Source: Bacillus sp. SM2101
GTDB lineage: Bacteria; Bacillota; Bacilli; Bacillales; SM2101
Reading direction: 5' to 3'
DNA: 64,000 nucleotides
Assembly (NCBI RefSeq): GCF_018588585.1
Contig: NZ_JAEUFG010000021.1
Coordinates: forward strand, 1-64,000
The notes beneath the pieces were generated by a model. The model searched no databases. It was not told the DNA's origin and saw only the letters and a program-made list of their open reading frames with translations. How positions within the stretch are numbered: the first letter of the stretch is position 1; each line of letters begins with the position of its first letter. Shown in pieces: positions 29,855 to 38,365 of the stretch. A program made the translations under genes and the position numbers.

Positions 29855-30253
29855 TTACTGATTATTGCGATCTCTTAACAATTTAATCGCTCGAGTAAGA
29901 ACTTTTGGAACAGGTACTCCAGCCCTTCCTGCATTTTCAATAATCGATAGCAATTCATTAGAAAGATAAAAAAAGATTGTGGTATCACGTAAAAAATGAT
30001 ATTCTCCTAGAATGAGGTCTATTAAATGAGCAATTGCAACTAATGCAAATATAAATATCTTTTGCATAATTCCTTTAAACCCTATTCTGCTGGACAAAGA
30101 CCCCTCTATAGTTGCAGATATCATTCCGGTCACATAATCAATGATTACAAATACGAGTAAAATTACCATTAATTTGTCCCAACCACCGAATAGGAATGTC
30201 ACTGTGGAACATAAAAATGAAAAAGCCACGATAAAAATATATTTTTCCAACAT
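29855..30253 (-). CDS. ytkC: Phage-holin family small membrane protein (YtkC-like)
   Basis: Holin-4/toxin-secretion type membrane protein of 132 aa with about four hydrophobic segments and the family core VIIDYVTGMISATIEG (about residues 36-51), then a basic tail. The start is placed at the second ATG (30253), since AAAGGATGG overlaps the first. There is no endolysin gene beside it, so a stand-alone chromosomal holin-like role, as for B. subtilis ytkC, is more likely than a prophage. Confidence 0.75.
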   Translation of the reverse strand: MLEKYIFIVAFSFLCSTVTFLFGGWDKLMVILLVFVIIDYVTGMISATIEGSLSSRIGFKGIMQKIFIFALVAIAHLIDLILGEYHFLRDTTIFFYLSNELLSIIENAGRAGVPVPKVLTRAIKLLRDRNNQ

Positions 30254-30442
30254 TACCATCCTTTCTTTGGATATCTGGTTAACAAGTGAAATTAAGCTTT
30301 TCCCTTACTTCAAGTTATGAGAAACTTAACATATTGATTGAGTGAATGCCTTATAAAGTGGACATTGTAACCTAATTATTATGAATTTATTTTGTTTGAC
30401 AGTCATAGACTATAGGATAATCAATATATTGGAGTGAGAAGA

Positions 30443-30703
30443 ATGAAGTTAGTCGATGAACTTTATGATATGTATCGTCATAAATTAACAGGTGACGAAG
30501 AAGATGCTGAAATTCTTACATTGGCGCTACTAGAACAATTAGATCGAAATGATATCTTGTCAATGGTTGAGGAACTAAGTGATTATGAATTAGTTGGTTT
30601 AGTTAGCTTATATATCACTGAAAAGCTAAAGGGGAAAATAGCGCGAGATGGAGTAGGCAATAATAGACGATCATCCATTTCTGAATTACGAAATCTTCAT
30701 TGA
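30443..30703 (+). CDS. DUF6154 family small protein
   Basis: Acidic helical protein of 86 aa (MKLVDELYDMYRHKLTGDEE) with no Cys. The ATG at 30443 is chosen because GGAGTGAGAAG precedes it; a GTG three codons upstream overlaps that ribosome binding site. Matches what I recall of DUF6154 proteins of Bacillaceae, function unknown. Confidence 0.7.
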   Translation: MKLVDELYDMYRHKLTGDEEDAEILTLALLEQLDRNDILSMVEELSDYELVGLVSLYITEKLKGKIARDGVGNNRRSSISELRNLH

Positions 30704-30722
30704 TTTTCTCTCCTTCATTTCA

Positions 30723-30890
30723 TAAGACTCTTTTCGTAAACTTTGTTGTAGCAGTTCCTAAACTAGAAGATATAGATGCCAGTTTACTCAACAGTCATCG
30801 TTGTAAGAGAAAACGACACGAAATCTAGGTGTATACGTATTTATTTTATTTATACGAAAAACAAACAAACTATGCGAAAATAGCCTTTTA
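30723..30890. repeat. MITE-like dispersed repeat, copy 6
   Basis: Begins TAAGACTCTTTTCGTAAACT then TTGTTG, and ends CAAACTATGCGAAAATAGCC then TTTTA. The interior has CAGTCATCGTTGTAAGAGAA and CTAGGTGTATACGTATTT. Confidence 0.7.
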
Positions 30891-30938
30891 TAAACAACAT
30901 ATTCGGTCATTATGAGTATTCATGAAGGAGGGTAAATT

Positions 30939-31088
30939 TTGCTTGCTGTTTTAATAATACCAATTATTATCGTCCTTGGTGTTCTTTTTATAACCTTAAT
31001 GACAACCTCAAAAGCATATCAATATGAGCATACAGTTGACGATTTACAAGAAAACCCCAATATCAAAACCGAAGATAAAACATCTTAA
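30939..31088 (+). CDS. ytzI: Small single-pass membrane protein (YtzI-like)
   Basis: 49 aa starting at TTG, seven bases after AAGGAGGG. One N-terminal transmembrane segment (AVLIIPIIIVLGVLFITLM) is followed by a short acidic tail, YQYEHTVDDLQENPN. Layout and position near luxS and yidD match B. subtilis YtzI. Function unknown. Symbol is moderately certain. Confidence 0.6.
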   Translation: MLAVLIIPIIIVLGVLFITLMTTSKAYQYEHTVDDLQENPNIKTEDKTS

Positions 31089-31206
31089 CTAACAACTGCT
31101 ATATTTACTTAAATTACAAATCATTGTGTACAAGCCAAAAACTGATCTTACTATTCATTATTGTTATCGATGAAACAGTTGACAGTTTAGTAACTAAATT
31201 GCAAAA

Positions 31207-31232
31207 AACCCACCTTGGAAGAGGTGGGGCCA
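31207..31232. terminator. Hairpin downstream of the YtzI-like gene
   Basis: CCCACCTTGGAAGAGGTGGG folds into a compact stem. No clear T-run follows on plus; on the minus strand TTTTTTGC follows, so it may serve the minus-strand small genes. Confidence 0.5.
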
Positions 31233-31331
31233 GTACAATAAAACATTACCATAAATTTTTCGTTTCGTGGAGAGAATAAAAGACCCTCCTTTAATATTAA
31301 GTTATGTTAAACTTATCACGATATGTAAACC

Positions 31332-31529
31332 TCACTCCATTAACCCTAGTTCAACTGCACGATGAGCGATTAAATCATCTACATCGCTTGGTAGACCGTC
31401 CAAAGATCCAAATTCATGTTCCCAAATGTTAGCAAATGAATCAACACACGATGGAAATGTTAATTGATTAGCATACTTAGCTTCTTCTTTAAACGCCGTA
31501 ATTAGACTTTCTTGATTCATAACCATCAT
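31332..31529 (-). CDS. Small protein of unknown function
   Basis: 65 aa (MMVMNQESLITAFKEEAKY ...) with one Cys and an acidic C-terminus. ATG codons at 31529 and 31526 both fit the AAGGAGA ribosome binding site. No family recognised. 80 bp downstream of the DUF1540 gene on the same strand. Confidence 0.6.
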   Translation of the reverse strand: MMVMNQESLITAFKEEAKYANQLTFPSCVDSFANIWEHEFGSLDGLPSDVDDLIAHRAVELGLME

Positions 31530-31610
31530 TTATCTCTCCTTAGTGAATAAATAAATAGGGCAGACCCGATGAAGAGCCTGCGCCATGCTTATTTTCCTTA
31601 TGAAAAATAA

Positions 31611-31763
31611 TTAACTTGGTGTGAATGTTCTACAGTCTGTCTCTTCTGTGCTATTTGCAGAAGTACCACTGTGGCTAATTACATATATTTCCTGCGCATT
31701 GCATTGGTTTCCCTGTTTCCAATAATGACAATTATTTACCTCACATAAAACATCTTTTGCCAT
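31611..31763 (-). CDS. DUF1540 small Cys-rich protein
   Basis: 50 aa containing four Cys in the DUF1540 arrangement (LCEVNNCHYWKQGNQCNAQ ... ETDCRTF). Such proteins are predicted small metal-binding or disulfide proteins of unknown role in spore formers. ATG with AAGGAAT upstream. Confidence 0.8.
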   Translation of the reverse strand: MAKDVLCEVNNCHYWKQGNQCNAQEIYVISHSGTSANSTEETDCRTFTPS

Positions 31764-32001
31764 AATTCCTTACCCCCTAAAAAAATGATACATAATATAT
31801 CATTTGTTTTTAGGAATTTTTCATACCATGTAATAATTGTAAAATTACCCCTATTCACTTTAAATTCATTTGCATCAATTAATTGGATTTCTTTTTTCTA
31901 AACAAACAGAAGCTGTTTAATAGCCAATAACGAAAGTTATTGTCCATGTATTTTTAGTATACAAAACAACATTCTTTGCAAAAACAGTGTCGGTAAGTAT
32001 C

Positions 32002-32253
32002 CTACTTGTCAATTTTTGATGGATGCATTGATGAATTTTTTTCTGGTACTGGATCAAAGCCACCCGGATGAAAAGGATGACATTTTACAATGCGTCTCAT
32101 TGTTAACCAGCCACCCTTTAGCGGTCCAAAGCGCTTAATAGCTTCAAGTCCATAGTGAGAACAAGTTGGATAAAAACGACATGTTGGTGGTTTTAAAGGC
32201 GATATAACAAGTTGATAAAAACGAATAAATCCAATAAATATTTTTTTAAGCAA
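32002..32253 (-). CDS. yidD: Membrane protein insertion efficiency factor YidD (YtjA)
   Basis: Small amphipathic protein of 83 aa with the family's conserved cysteines and blocks ([33 protein letters not shown]). It assists YidC/Sec-dependent membrane protein insertion at the inner face of the membrane. TTG start with AGGGTGAGT upstream. Stand-alone as in B. subtilis (ytjA), near luxS. Confidence 0.92.
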   Translation of the reverse strand: MLKKIFIGFIRFYQLVISPLKPPTCRFYPTCSHYGLEAIKRFGPLKGGWLTMRRIVKCHPFHPGGFDPVPEKNSSMHPSKIDK

Positions 32254-32285
32254 AGTGACTCACCCTAACTTTATAATACCTTTAA

Positions 32286-32455
32286 TAAAGATCATTTCGT
32301 AAACTTGTGACTTTTCTTTACTTTACATATGAGTAACTGAAGTGTATTATATGGTTTTTATAGTCTTTGGAGAAGAAAAGATGCCCCAAAAGTTAGTTGT
32401 ATACGTGTTTAGCTCTTTTTACGAACAAGCAACAATGAATGCGAAAACAGCCTTA
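32286..32455. repeat. MITE-like dispersed repeat, copy 7
   Basis: Begins AAAGATCATTTCGTAAACTT and ends AAGCAACAATGAATGCGAAA then ACAGCCTT. The interior has GTTGTATACGTGTTTAGC. Lies between yidD and luxS, divergent promoter region. Confidence 0.7.
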
Positions 32456-32597
32456 ATAAATGATATACTATTTTTAGCTGTATAGAAAATATTATGTTTA
32501 TCGAGACTCATTCCACAATCATCATTAGTGAAAATTTGTGCTTGGACATGTATAATAAAAAAAGAAAAAATGACAATTTATATAGGAGTGGTCATCC

Positions 32598-33068
32598 ATG
32601 CCATCTGTTGAAAGTTTTGAATTAGATCATTGTATTGTAAAAGCGCCTTTTGTAAGACATTGTGGCGTTCACAAAGTAGGAAGCGACGGTATAGTCAATA
32701 AATTTGATATTCGCTTTTGTCAGCCAAATAAACAGGCGATGAACCCTAACGCCATTCATACACTTGAACATTTATTAGCTTTTAATATTCGTAAATATGC
32801 TGAAAGATACAACCACTTTGATATCATTGATGTGTCTCCTATGGGATGTCAAACTGGCTTCTATCTAGTTGTCAGTGGAGAACCATCTGTAAGTGAAATC
32901 ATTGATTTATTAGAAGATACATTTAAAGAGGCTGTAGAAATTACTGAAATTCCAGCTGCGAACGAAAAACAATGTGGTCAAGCGAAGCTACATGACCTTG
33001 AAGGTGCTAAACGCCTTATGCGTTTTTGGTTAGAACAAACCAAGGAAGACCTTCACCAAGTATTTTAA
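32598..33068 (+). CDS. luxS: S-ribosylhomocysteine lyase LuxS
   Basis: Cleaves S-ribosylhomocysteine to homocysteine and DPD (the AI-2 precursor) in the activated methyl cycle; 156 aa. Metal ligands are in HTLEHLLAF (HxxEH) and the Cys of CGQAKLHD. The catalytic Cys is in [11 protein letters not shown] with TAGGAGTGG upstream. Followed by a long GGGTCTGACCC-type hairpin. Confidence 0.97.
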   Translation: MPSVESFELDHCIVKAPFVRHCGVHKVGSDGIVNKFDIRFCQPNKQAMNPNAIHTLEHLLAFNIRKYAERYNHFDIIDVSPMGCQTGFYLVVSGEPSVSEIIDLLEDTFKEAVEITEIPAANEKQCGQAKLHDLEGAKRLMRFWLEQTKEDLHQVF

Positions 33069-33223
33069 CATGTTCTTCTGAAAGACTGTATGCTATTTTC
33101 ACTGAAAACTCAGCTGGATAAAATCGACGTGCTTATAAAAGAGACAACATCGCACAAACTGTATATACAGTTTTTTCTTAGTATGATAATTATCAATCTA
33201 TTCCACAAAACCAAATCTAACAA

Positions 33224-33282
33224 AGGGCAGACCTCACTTCATATAGTATAAATAAGTACTATATGTTGTGGGGTCTGACCCG
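33224..33282 (+). terminator. Long hairpin after luxS (GGGTCTGACCC type)
   Basis: GGGCAGACCTCAC pairs with GTGGGGTCTGACCC, with an inner ATATAGTA/TACTATAT stem. No good T-run follows on plus. It may be the joint terminator of luxS and cobQ, and shares its right arm with the pckA terminator. Confidence 0.5.
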
Positions 33283-33295
33283 TATAAAAGACAAA

Positions 33296-34816
33296 TCACT
33301 TCATTCCACTAAAGTTGTTACTGAACTTTTTCATTTCTGTTTGAATAGTGTCAAGATCAAGATGTTGTTCTACGATTTCAGCTAATTTTTCAAAGCTTTC
33401 CTCCCTTAATCCATTAAATGATGGACGCAAATTAATCGGCGACAAACCTTTCTTAACTCTAAGGTGATTCAACAGCTTTGTTCGAAATAAATCATTATGC
33501 ATAATACCATGAAAATATGTGCCGATGACATCATACTTGCCTTTTACACATCCATCTGTATGTTTGCCTGTAATAACAAAAGGATTACATTGGTTAAGCT
33601 TGCTAGTCACTCCCATATGTATTTCATAGCCTGTTACAAATACTTGCTCATCTTCAAATTCCACATAACCCTCAGAAAGTGTCGTCTTCTTTTCCTTTGT
33701 AATTGTCGTTTGAATAGGTAAAATACCTAGCCCATGACAACTAACTTGTGATGTTTCAATTAAAAATGGATCTTCAATCATTTCACCTAGCATTTGATAA
33801 CCACCGCAAATGCCAAAAATAAGCGTATTTTGTTCTTGATGAAGGGACTGAATCCCCTCTGTCAATCCGCTATTATGCAAAAATGTACAATCATCAATTG
33901 TATTTTTACTTCCAGGTAAAATAACTAAATCTGGCTTGCCCAACTCCTCTATGTTTGAGACAAACCTCACATGGCAATCTTCTTCTATATGAAATGGATC
34001 TATATCTGTAAAATTTGAGATAAATGGATACCTTATGACAGCAATATCAATATCTTTCACACCATTTTGAGACTTATTGTATGTATCTAAAACAACAGAA
34101 TCTTCGGCATCTATATGAAGGTTAGGAATAAACGGGATCACACCTAATACTTTTTTACCCGTATAACCTTCGAACCATGTTAACCCTGATGTTAATAAGT
34201 TTATATCTCCACGAAACTTATTAATTATTACACCTACCACTCTGTCACGCTCTTCTTGTGTAAGTAACTGTAATGTACCAACTAAGCTTGCAAATACCCC
34301 TCCTTTGTCAATATCCCCAACCAAGATTACAGGAGCGTTAGCCATTTTGGCTACCCGCATATTAACAAGCTCTCGGTCATTTAAATTTATTTCTGCTGGG
34401 CTTCCTGCTCCCTCAATCACGATGCGGTCATATTTTTCAGCAAGCCTCTGATATGAATCAGTAATAATCTGTAAGCCTTGTTCAAAGAAATCTTGCCGAT
34501 ACTCGCTAGCCTTCATATTTTTCATAGGCTTACCGTGCACAACAATTTGAGATTGGCTATCTCCAGTAGGTTTAATTAATATGGGATTCATATCTGTTGT
34601 TGGTAGAACACGAGCAGCTTCAGCTTGAACGCCTTGTGCTCTCCCTATTTCTTTACCATCTTGTGTAATATAGGAGTTCAAAGCCATATTTTGTGATTTA
34701 AAGGGTGCTGTTTTATATCCAGCATTAGCAAATATCCGACAAAATGCTGTCGCAATTACGCTTTTTCCACTATCTGAATGTGTACCCTGAATCATAATTG
34801 GAAATCCTTTTTCCAC
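33296..34816 (-). CDS. cobQ: Cobyric acid synthase
   Basis: Glutamine-dependent amidase of adenosylcobalamin synthesis, 506 aa, normal length. N-terminal P-loop-like domain QGTHSDSGKSVIATAF. C-terminal class I glutaminase with Cys in FGICGGYQMLG and His in GTYFHGIMH. The ATG follows GAGGGGATAACAG. No other cob gene lies in the window and no cobalamin riboswitch was recognised upstream, so it is isolated. Confidence 0.93.
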   Translation of the reverse strand: MEKGFPIMIQGTHSDSGKSVIATAFCRIFANAGYKTAPFKSQNMALNSYITQDGKEIGRAQGVQAEAARVLPTTDMNPILIKPTGDSQSQIVVHGKPMKNMKASEYRQDFFEQGLQIITDSYQRLAEKYDRIVIEGAGSPAEINLNDRELVNMRVAKMANAPVILVGDIDKGGVFASLVGTLQLLTQEERDRVVGVIINKFRGDINLLTSGLTWFEGYTGKKVLGVIPFIPNLHIDAEDSVVLDTYNKSQNGVKDIDIAVIRYPFISNFTDIDPFHIEEDCHVRFVSNIEELGKPDLVILPGSKNTIDDCTFLHNSGLTEGIQSLHQEQNTLIFGICGGYQMLGEMIEDPFLIETSQVSCHGLGILPIQTTITKEKKTTLSEGYVEFEDEQVFVTGYEIHMGVTSKLNQCNPFVITGKHTDGCVKGKYDVIGTYFHGIMHNDLFRTKLLNHLRVKKGLSPINLRPSFNGLREESFEKLAEIVEQHLDLDTIQTEMKKFSNNFSGMK

Positions 34817-34955
34817 TGTTATCCCCTCAATTTAATAGATTATTATCATGTTAGATCATATAAAATGTTGTGTTCTTAAACAAAACAAACTCAATATTTT
34901 GTGAATTTGAGAAAAATTTGTTTCAATGTTTATATCAAAACCCGAGAGTTTGTGA

Positions 34956-35318
34956 TTACAACAAGAAATAAATTGTAAAAATTATAATGATGACAATAAA
35001 GAATGAAGATAAAAAGAAAATGAATAACTTTGGTGATTGAAATGTCCCTTCATTTATATCATGTTGTTTTTGTAAATAGTTCTTTGTAGAAAAAATGATT
35101 GTGGCTATCCCCAATATTACAGATAGAATTTCAACAATATTCGCAATAAAACTCACAGACTTTGTCATAGTTCGTGGAAACGTAAAATGTAAATTTGCAA
35201 TGAGAAAACCCACTCCAATAATAGCTATTGCAGTTCTAATCCAAGCTAAATACGTTCTTTCATTAGCTAAATGTTGTTGTATATATTTTGAATCAGTCGT
35301 TTCCTTCATAAAATTCAC
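34956..35318 (-). CDS. YidH-type DUF202 membrane protein
   Basis: 120 aa with three hydrophobic segments (about residues 31-50, 59-80, 96-119) and the DUF202 N-terminal signature LANERTYLAWIRTAIA. ATG with AAGAAGGTGAATTTT upstream; MKETTD could be the alternative start three codons later. Function unknown. Confidence 0.82.
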   Translation of the reverse strand: MNFMKETTDSKYIQQHLANERTYLAWIRTAIAIIGVGFLIANLHFTFPRTMTKSVSFIANIVEILSVILGIATIIFSTKNYLQKQHDINEGTFQSPKLFIFFLSSFFIVIIIIFTIYFLL

Positions 35319-35329
35319 CTTCTTAAATT

Positions 35330-35489
35330 ATGGCTATTTTCACATCGTTTGTTACTTTTCGTTCTAAAAAATAAATACGTTTAAACCCAGCGGTCGTGAC
35401 ATCTTTTCTTATGTTATATGACGTCAATTGCATCAATTTATTTGTTGCTGTCCTAAAATAGTCTCAATGCCAACATTGTTTACGAAAGA
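35330..35489. repeat. MITE-like dispersed repeat, copy 8 (tandem pair, first)
   Basis: Left end ATGGCTATTTTCACATCGTT; right end CCAACATTGTTTACGAAAGA. It shares a long, nearly identical interior with the next copy, including AGCGGTCGTG and AATAGTCTCAATGCCAACAT. Confidence 0.75.
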
Positions 35490-35652
35490 CTGTTTTCGCA
35501 GCGTTTGTTGCTTTTCCCTCTAAGAATTAAAATACGCTTTAGCCAAGCGGTCGTGGCATCTTTGCTATGTTATAGGACGCCAATTCCATCAATTTATTTG
35601 ATACTGGCCTAAAATAGTCTCAATGCCAACATTGTTTACGAAAAGAGCTTAA
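35487..35652. repeat. MITE-like dispersed repeat, copy 9 (tandem pair, second)
   Basis: Left end AGACTGTTTTCGCAGCGTTT; right end ACATTGTTTACGAAAAGAGC. It shares its left terminus with the right terminus of copy 8, as expected for a local tandem duplication. It ends 47 bp from the carbonic anhydrase stop. Confidence 0.75.
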
Positions 35653-35698
35653 ATGAAAAAATGAGACGTTTGTGTTATCAAAAGTCCCATTTTTAAAG

Positions 35699-36244
35699 TT
35701 AATTCTCTAACTGCTCTAGTCTTCCAGAATCTAAATGAAATAAAAAGCCTAAGATTTGTATCCCTTCACCATACTTTTTATAGACTGGATGACTTTTTAG
35801 CTTTTCAATTTGCTTTATAACATTGACTCTAGACATATCGTCTAAGGATAAACTCTCTGATCGGTCTTCTAACGGTAAGTTTTCCTTAATACTATTAAGC
35901 CAGTATTGGAGCTCTGGTTCTTGATTATTATTACATGCAGCTGCAACACCACCACAATTTGTATGACCCTCAATAATTATTTTTTTTACTTTCAGATGAT
36001 GAAGAGCATAGTATAAACTCGCCGAAAAACTCTCATCGTCTTTATTTACTTGATTGGCAATATTACGATGAACAAACATTGTACCCAATGGCATTTGGCT
36101 TATCACTGAAGGACTGACTCTTGAATCGCAACAACTTAACACGAAATATTCAGGGCTTTGTCCTTTTGAAAGCTCTGAGAAATATAGTTTATTTTCAGAT
36201 AAAGTTTCCTTAACAAATAGTTCATTTTGTTTTTGAATGTCCAT
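35699..36244 (-). CDS. ytiB: Beta-carbonic anhydrase (YtiB-like)
   Basis: Zinc enzyme interconverting CO2 and bicarbonate, 181 aa. Zinc ligands and catalytic dyad are seen in LSCCDSRVSP (Cys, Asp, Arg) and EGHTNCGG (His, Cys). ATG start with AGGAGGCTTATA. 21 bp downstream of the SulP gene on the same strand, almost certainly one operon. The pairing suggests supply or hydration of transported bicarbonate. Confidence 0.9.
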   Translation of the reverse strand: MDIQKQNELFVKETLSENKLYFSELSKGQSPEYFVLSCCDSRVSPSVISQMPLGTMFVHRNIANQVNKDDESFSASLYYALHHLKVKKIIIEGHTNCGGVAAACNNNQEPELQYWLNSIKENLPLEDRSESLSLDDMSRVNVIKQIEKLKSHPVYKKYGEGIQILGFLFHLDSGRLEQLEN

Positions 36245-36265
36245 TATAAGCCTCCTGTAATGGTC

Positions 36266-37921
36266 TTATTGCAGATCTAACGCATGCTGTAAGGAAAGAT
36301 AATTAATATTGTTCCCATATTTGCTCTCCCAATCTGCTCGTTTCACTAAATCTTTTACTGGACCCTTCATGCCAGCAATTAATATTTCTATATTCGCTTG
36401 CTTGTAGTCGTCAATGATCTTTTCAAGCTCATCGATTGAAACCGCATCTATCGCATTGACACTTGAAAAGTCTAAGACGATCTTTGTTGTAGTAGGATGG
36501 TCTGCAATTTCTTTTCTTAGTTGTTCTTCGAAGAAACCCATATTTGCAAAATATAATGAAGCATCTATCCGAAAAATAATGGTGTCTTTAAACGTTTTTG
36601 CGTTTTTATACCGTTTAATATTTCGGAACACATTTTCTTGTTCAATATACCCTAATTGTGCAACATGAGGATATGCGCTTCTCCAAATAAACACAAGTAG
36701 TGAAAAAGCAATACCAATTAAAATACCTTCTTCGATACTTGTAACTAATGTAGCTATAAAGGATACGATAAGTGTCCAACCGTCTACCTTTTTTATTTTA
36801 AACAAATGCACTGCTTCTTTCACATCAATTAAGCCAAAGACAGCTACCATAATAATCGCCGCTAACACGACGTTAGGCAAATAGTAAAATAATGGTGTAA
36901 AAAATAACAATGAGATAATAATTAAAACCGCGGTAATGATTGAAGCTAATCCAGTTTTAGCACCTGCTTGATAGTTAACTGCTGATCTCGAAAATCCACC
37001 CGTCACTGGGTATGCTGAAAAGAAAGAACCGACAATATTGGCTAGTCCTAAACCTGATAATTCTTGATTGGAGTTTATTTTATCATTTTCCTTCGCTGCA
37101 ATTGCTTTTGCAACTGCAATTGATTCCATAAAACCAACAAATGAAATAGTCAAAGCAATCGGAAGCAAGCTTGTGATCGAGCTGATGTCAAATGCAGGTA
37201 ATGATATTGATGGTATCCCTCTAGGGACTTCTCCAACAATACTTACACCTAACTCTTGAAGGTTTAAAAAGTATACAAGTAATGATCCACCGACTACAAC
37301 AATTAATGCTGCAGGGAAACGGGGATAGTTTTTCTTAAAGTAAAGTAAAATCGCAATGCTTAATGCCCCTATTGATAAAGTGATAAAATTGACATTTCCA
37401 ATTTGAACAATTGCACCATATAATACTTCGAATACACTTCCCCTTGCGATATCAACTCCTAATAAATGCTTTAGCTGACTTAAACCTATAATTAGTGCTG
37501 CTGCAGATGTAAATCCACTAATAACTGCATGTGACAAAAAGTTAACGATGAACCCGAGTCGAAATATACCCATTCCGAACTGAATCACCCCAACCATGAG
37601 TGAGAGCAATAATGCATAAGACAAGTATTCACTTGAGCCAGGTTCAGCCAATGTTGATACACCTGAAAATACAAGTAAAGACACCATTGCTACAGGACCT
37701 ACTGCTAATTGTTTTGAAGAACCAAATAAAGCATAAATGATTAAGGGGATAGTGGAGGCGTAAAGTCCTATCACAGGAGGTAAACCCGCGAGCATTGCAT
37801 AGGCCATTCCTTGAGGAATTAACATGATAGCAACGATAAGACCAGCAGATAAATCTCCCTTAAGATATGACCCTTTATAACTCTTCATCCAATCAACAGC
37901 AGGGATAAGGTTCTTTAACAT
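36266..37921 (-). CDS. SulP family anion transporter with STAS domain
   Basis: Membrane transporter of 551 aa. The SulP core occupies residues about 1-400 (signature AMLAGLPPVIGLYAS near 42-56) and a cytoplasmic STAS domain the last 120 (IIFRIDASLYFANMGFFEEQ, VVLDFSSVNAIDAVS). SulP proteins carry sulfate or bicarbonate. The tight linkage to a carbonic anhydrase favours bicarbonate, though sulfate cannot be excluded. ATG with GAAGGAATG upstream. Confidence 0.88.
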   Translation of the reverse strand: MLKNLIPAVDWMKSYKGSYLKGDLSAGLIVAIMLIPQGMAYAMLAGLPPVIGLYASTIPLIIYALFGSSKQLAVGPVAMVSLLVFSGVSTLAEPGSSEYLSYALLLSLMVGVIQFGMGIFRLGFIVNFLSHAVISGFTSAAALIIGLSQLKHLLGVDIARGSVFEVLYGAIVQIGNVNFITLSIGALSIAILLYFKKNYPRFPAALIVVVGGSLLVYFLNLQELGVSIVGEVPRGIPSISLPAFDISSITSLLPIALTISFVGFMESIAVAKAIAAKENDKINSNQELSGLGLANIVGSFFSAYPVTGGFSRSAVNYQAGAKTGLASIITAVLIIISLLFFTPLFYYLPNVVLAAIIMVAVFGLIDVKEAVHLFKIKKVDGWTLIVSFIATLVTSIEEGILIGIAFSLLVFIWRSAYPHVAQLGYIEQENVFRNIKRYKNAKTFKDTIIFRIDASLYFANMGFFEEQLRKEIADHPTTTKIVLDFSSVNAIDAVSIDELEKIIDDYKQANIEILIAGMKGPVKDLVKRADWESKYGNNINYLSLQHALDLQ

Positions 37922-38365
37922 CTTTAATCATTCCTTCATTTTATCATAATTATTGTATAAAATGTTTAATTTGGGTGTAACAAAAGGGTGTTTAGGACAA
38001 TGTCACTTACATGAACATTGTCCAAAAAATTTATCTTATTATAAATTCTCTTTTGTTAATTCTGGTGCTATTTAAAACTGAATTACAACAGTAAAAGGGG
38101 CGCTTTATCCCCTTGAAAAAGAAAAATTGCCTCGTACTCTCTTTGTATGTGTATTTCGAAAAGGCTATTTTCGCTATAATTGATAGTTTACGTAATATAA
38201 ACTAAACACGAATATATCTAACCTTCTAGGCACCTTTCCACCTCAAAATGTGATAAGAATCATATAATACACATCGGTGGCTCTAATTTAAGTGATATAA
38301 GCAACAAAGTTTAAGAAAAGATCCTTCGAAAACCAACTGTCCATACAAAAACAGCCTTTTATTAC
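37922..38365. other. Upstream region of sulP with an inverted repeat
   Basis: GGACAATGT and ACATTGTCC (37997-38028 region) form a 9-bp inverted repeat about 75 bp upstream of the SulP start. It has no T-run in the sulP direction and could be an operator. The remainder contains dispersed repeat copy 10 and no ORF with a ribosome binding site. Confidence 0.45.
38160..38361. repeat. MITE-like dispersed repeat, copy 10 plus an extra half
   Basis: Left end AAAGGCTATTTTCGCTATAA; right end AGCAACAAAGTTTAAGAAAA then GATCCTT (to 38326). A further left-type end in reverse, ACTGTCCATACAAAAACAGC then CTTTT, follows to 38361. Confidence 0.6.

Noticed and set aside
29855-30253. Prophage remnant, based on the holin-like gene
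   Set aside because: No lysin, structural or integrase genes nearby, and a holin-like gene stands here in B. subtilis too.
34817-34955. Cobalamin riboswitch ahead of cobQ
   Set aside because: No B12-box-like conserved segment could be found in this short AT-rich spacer.
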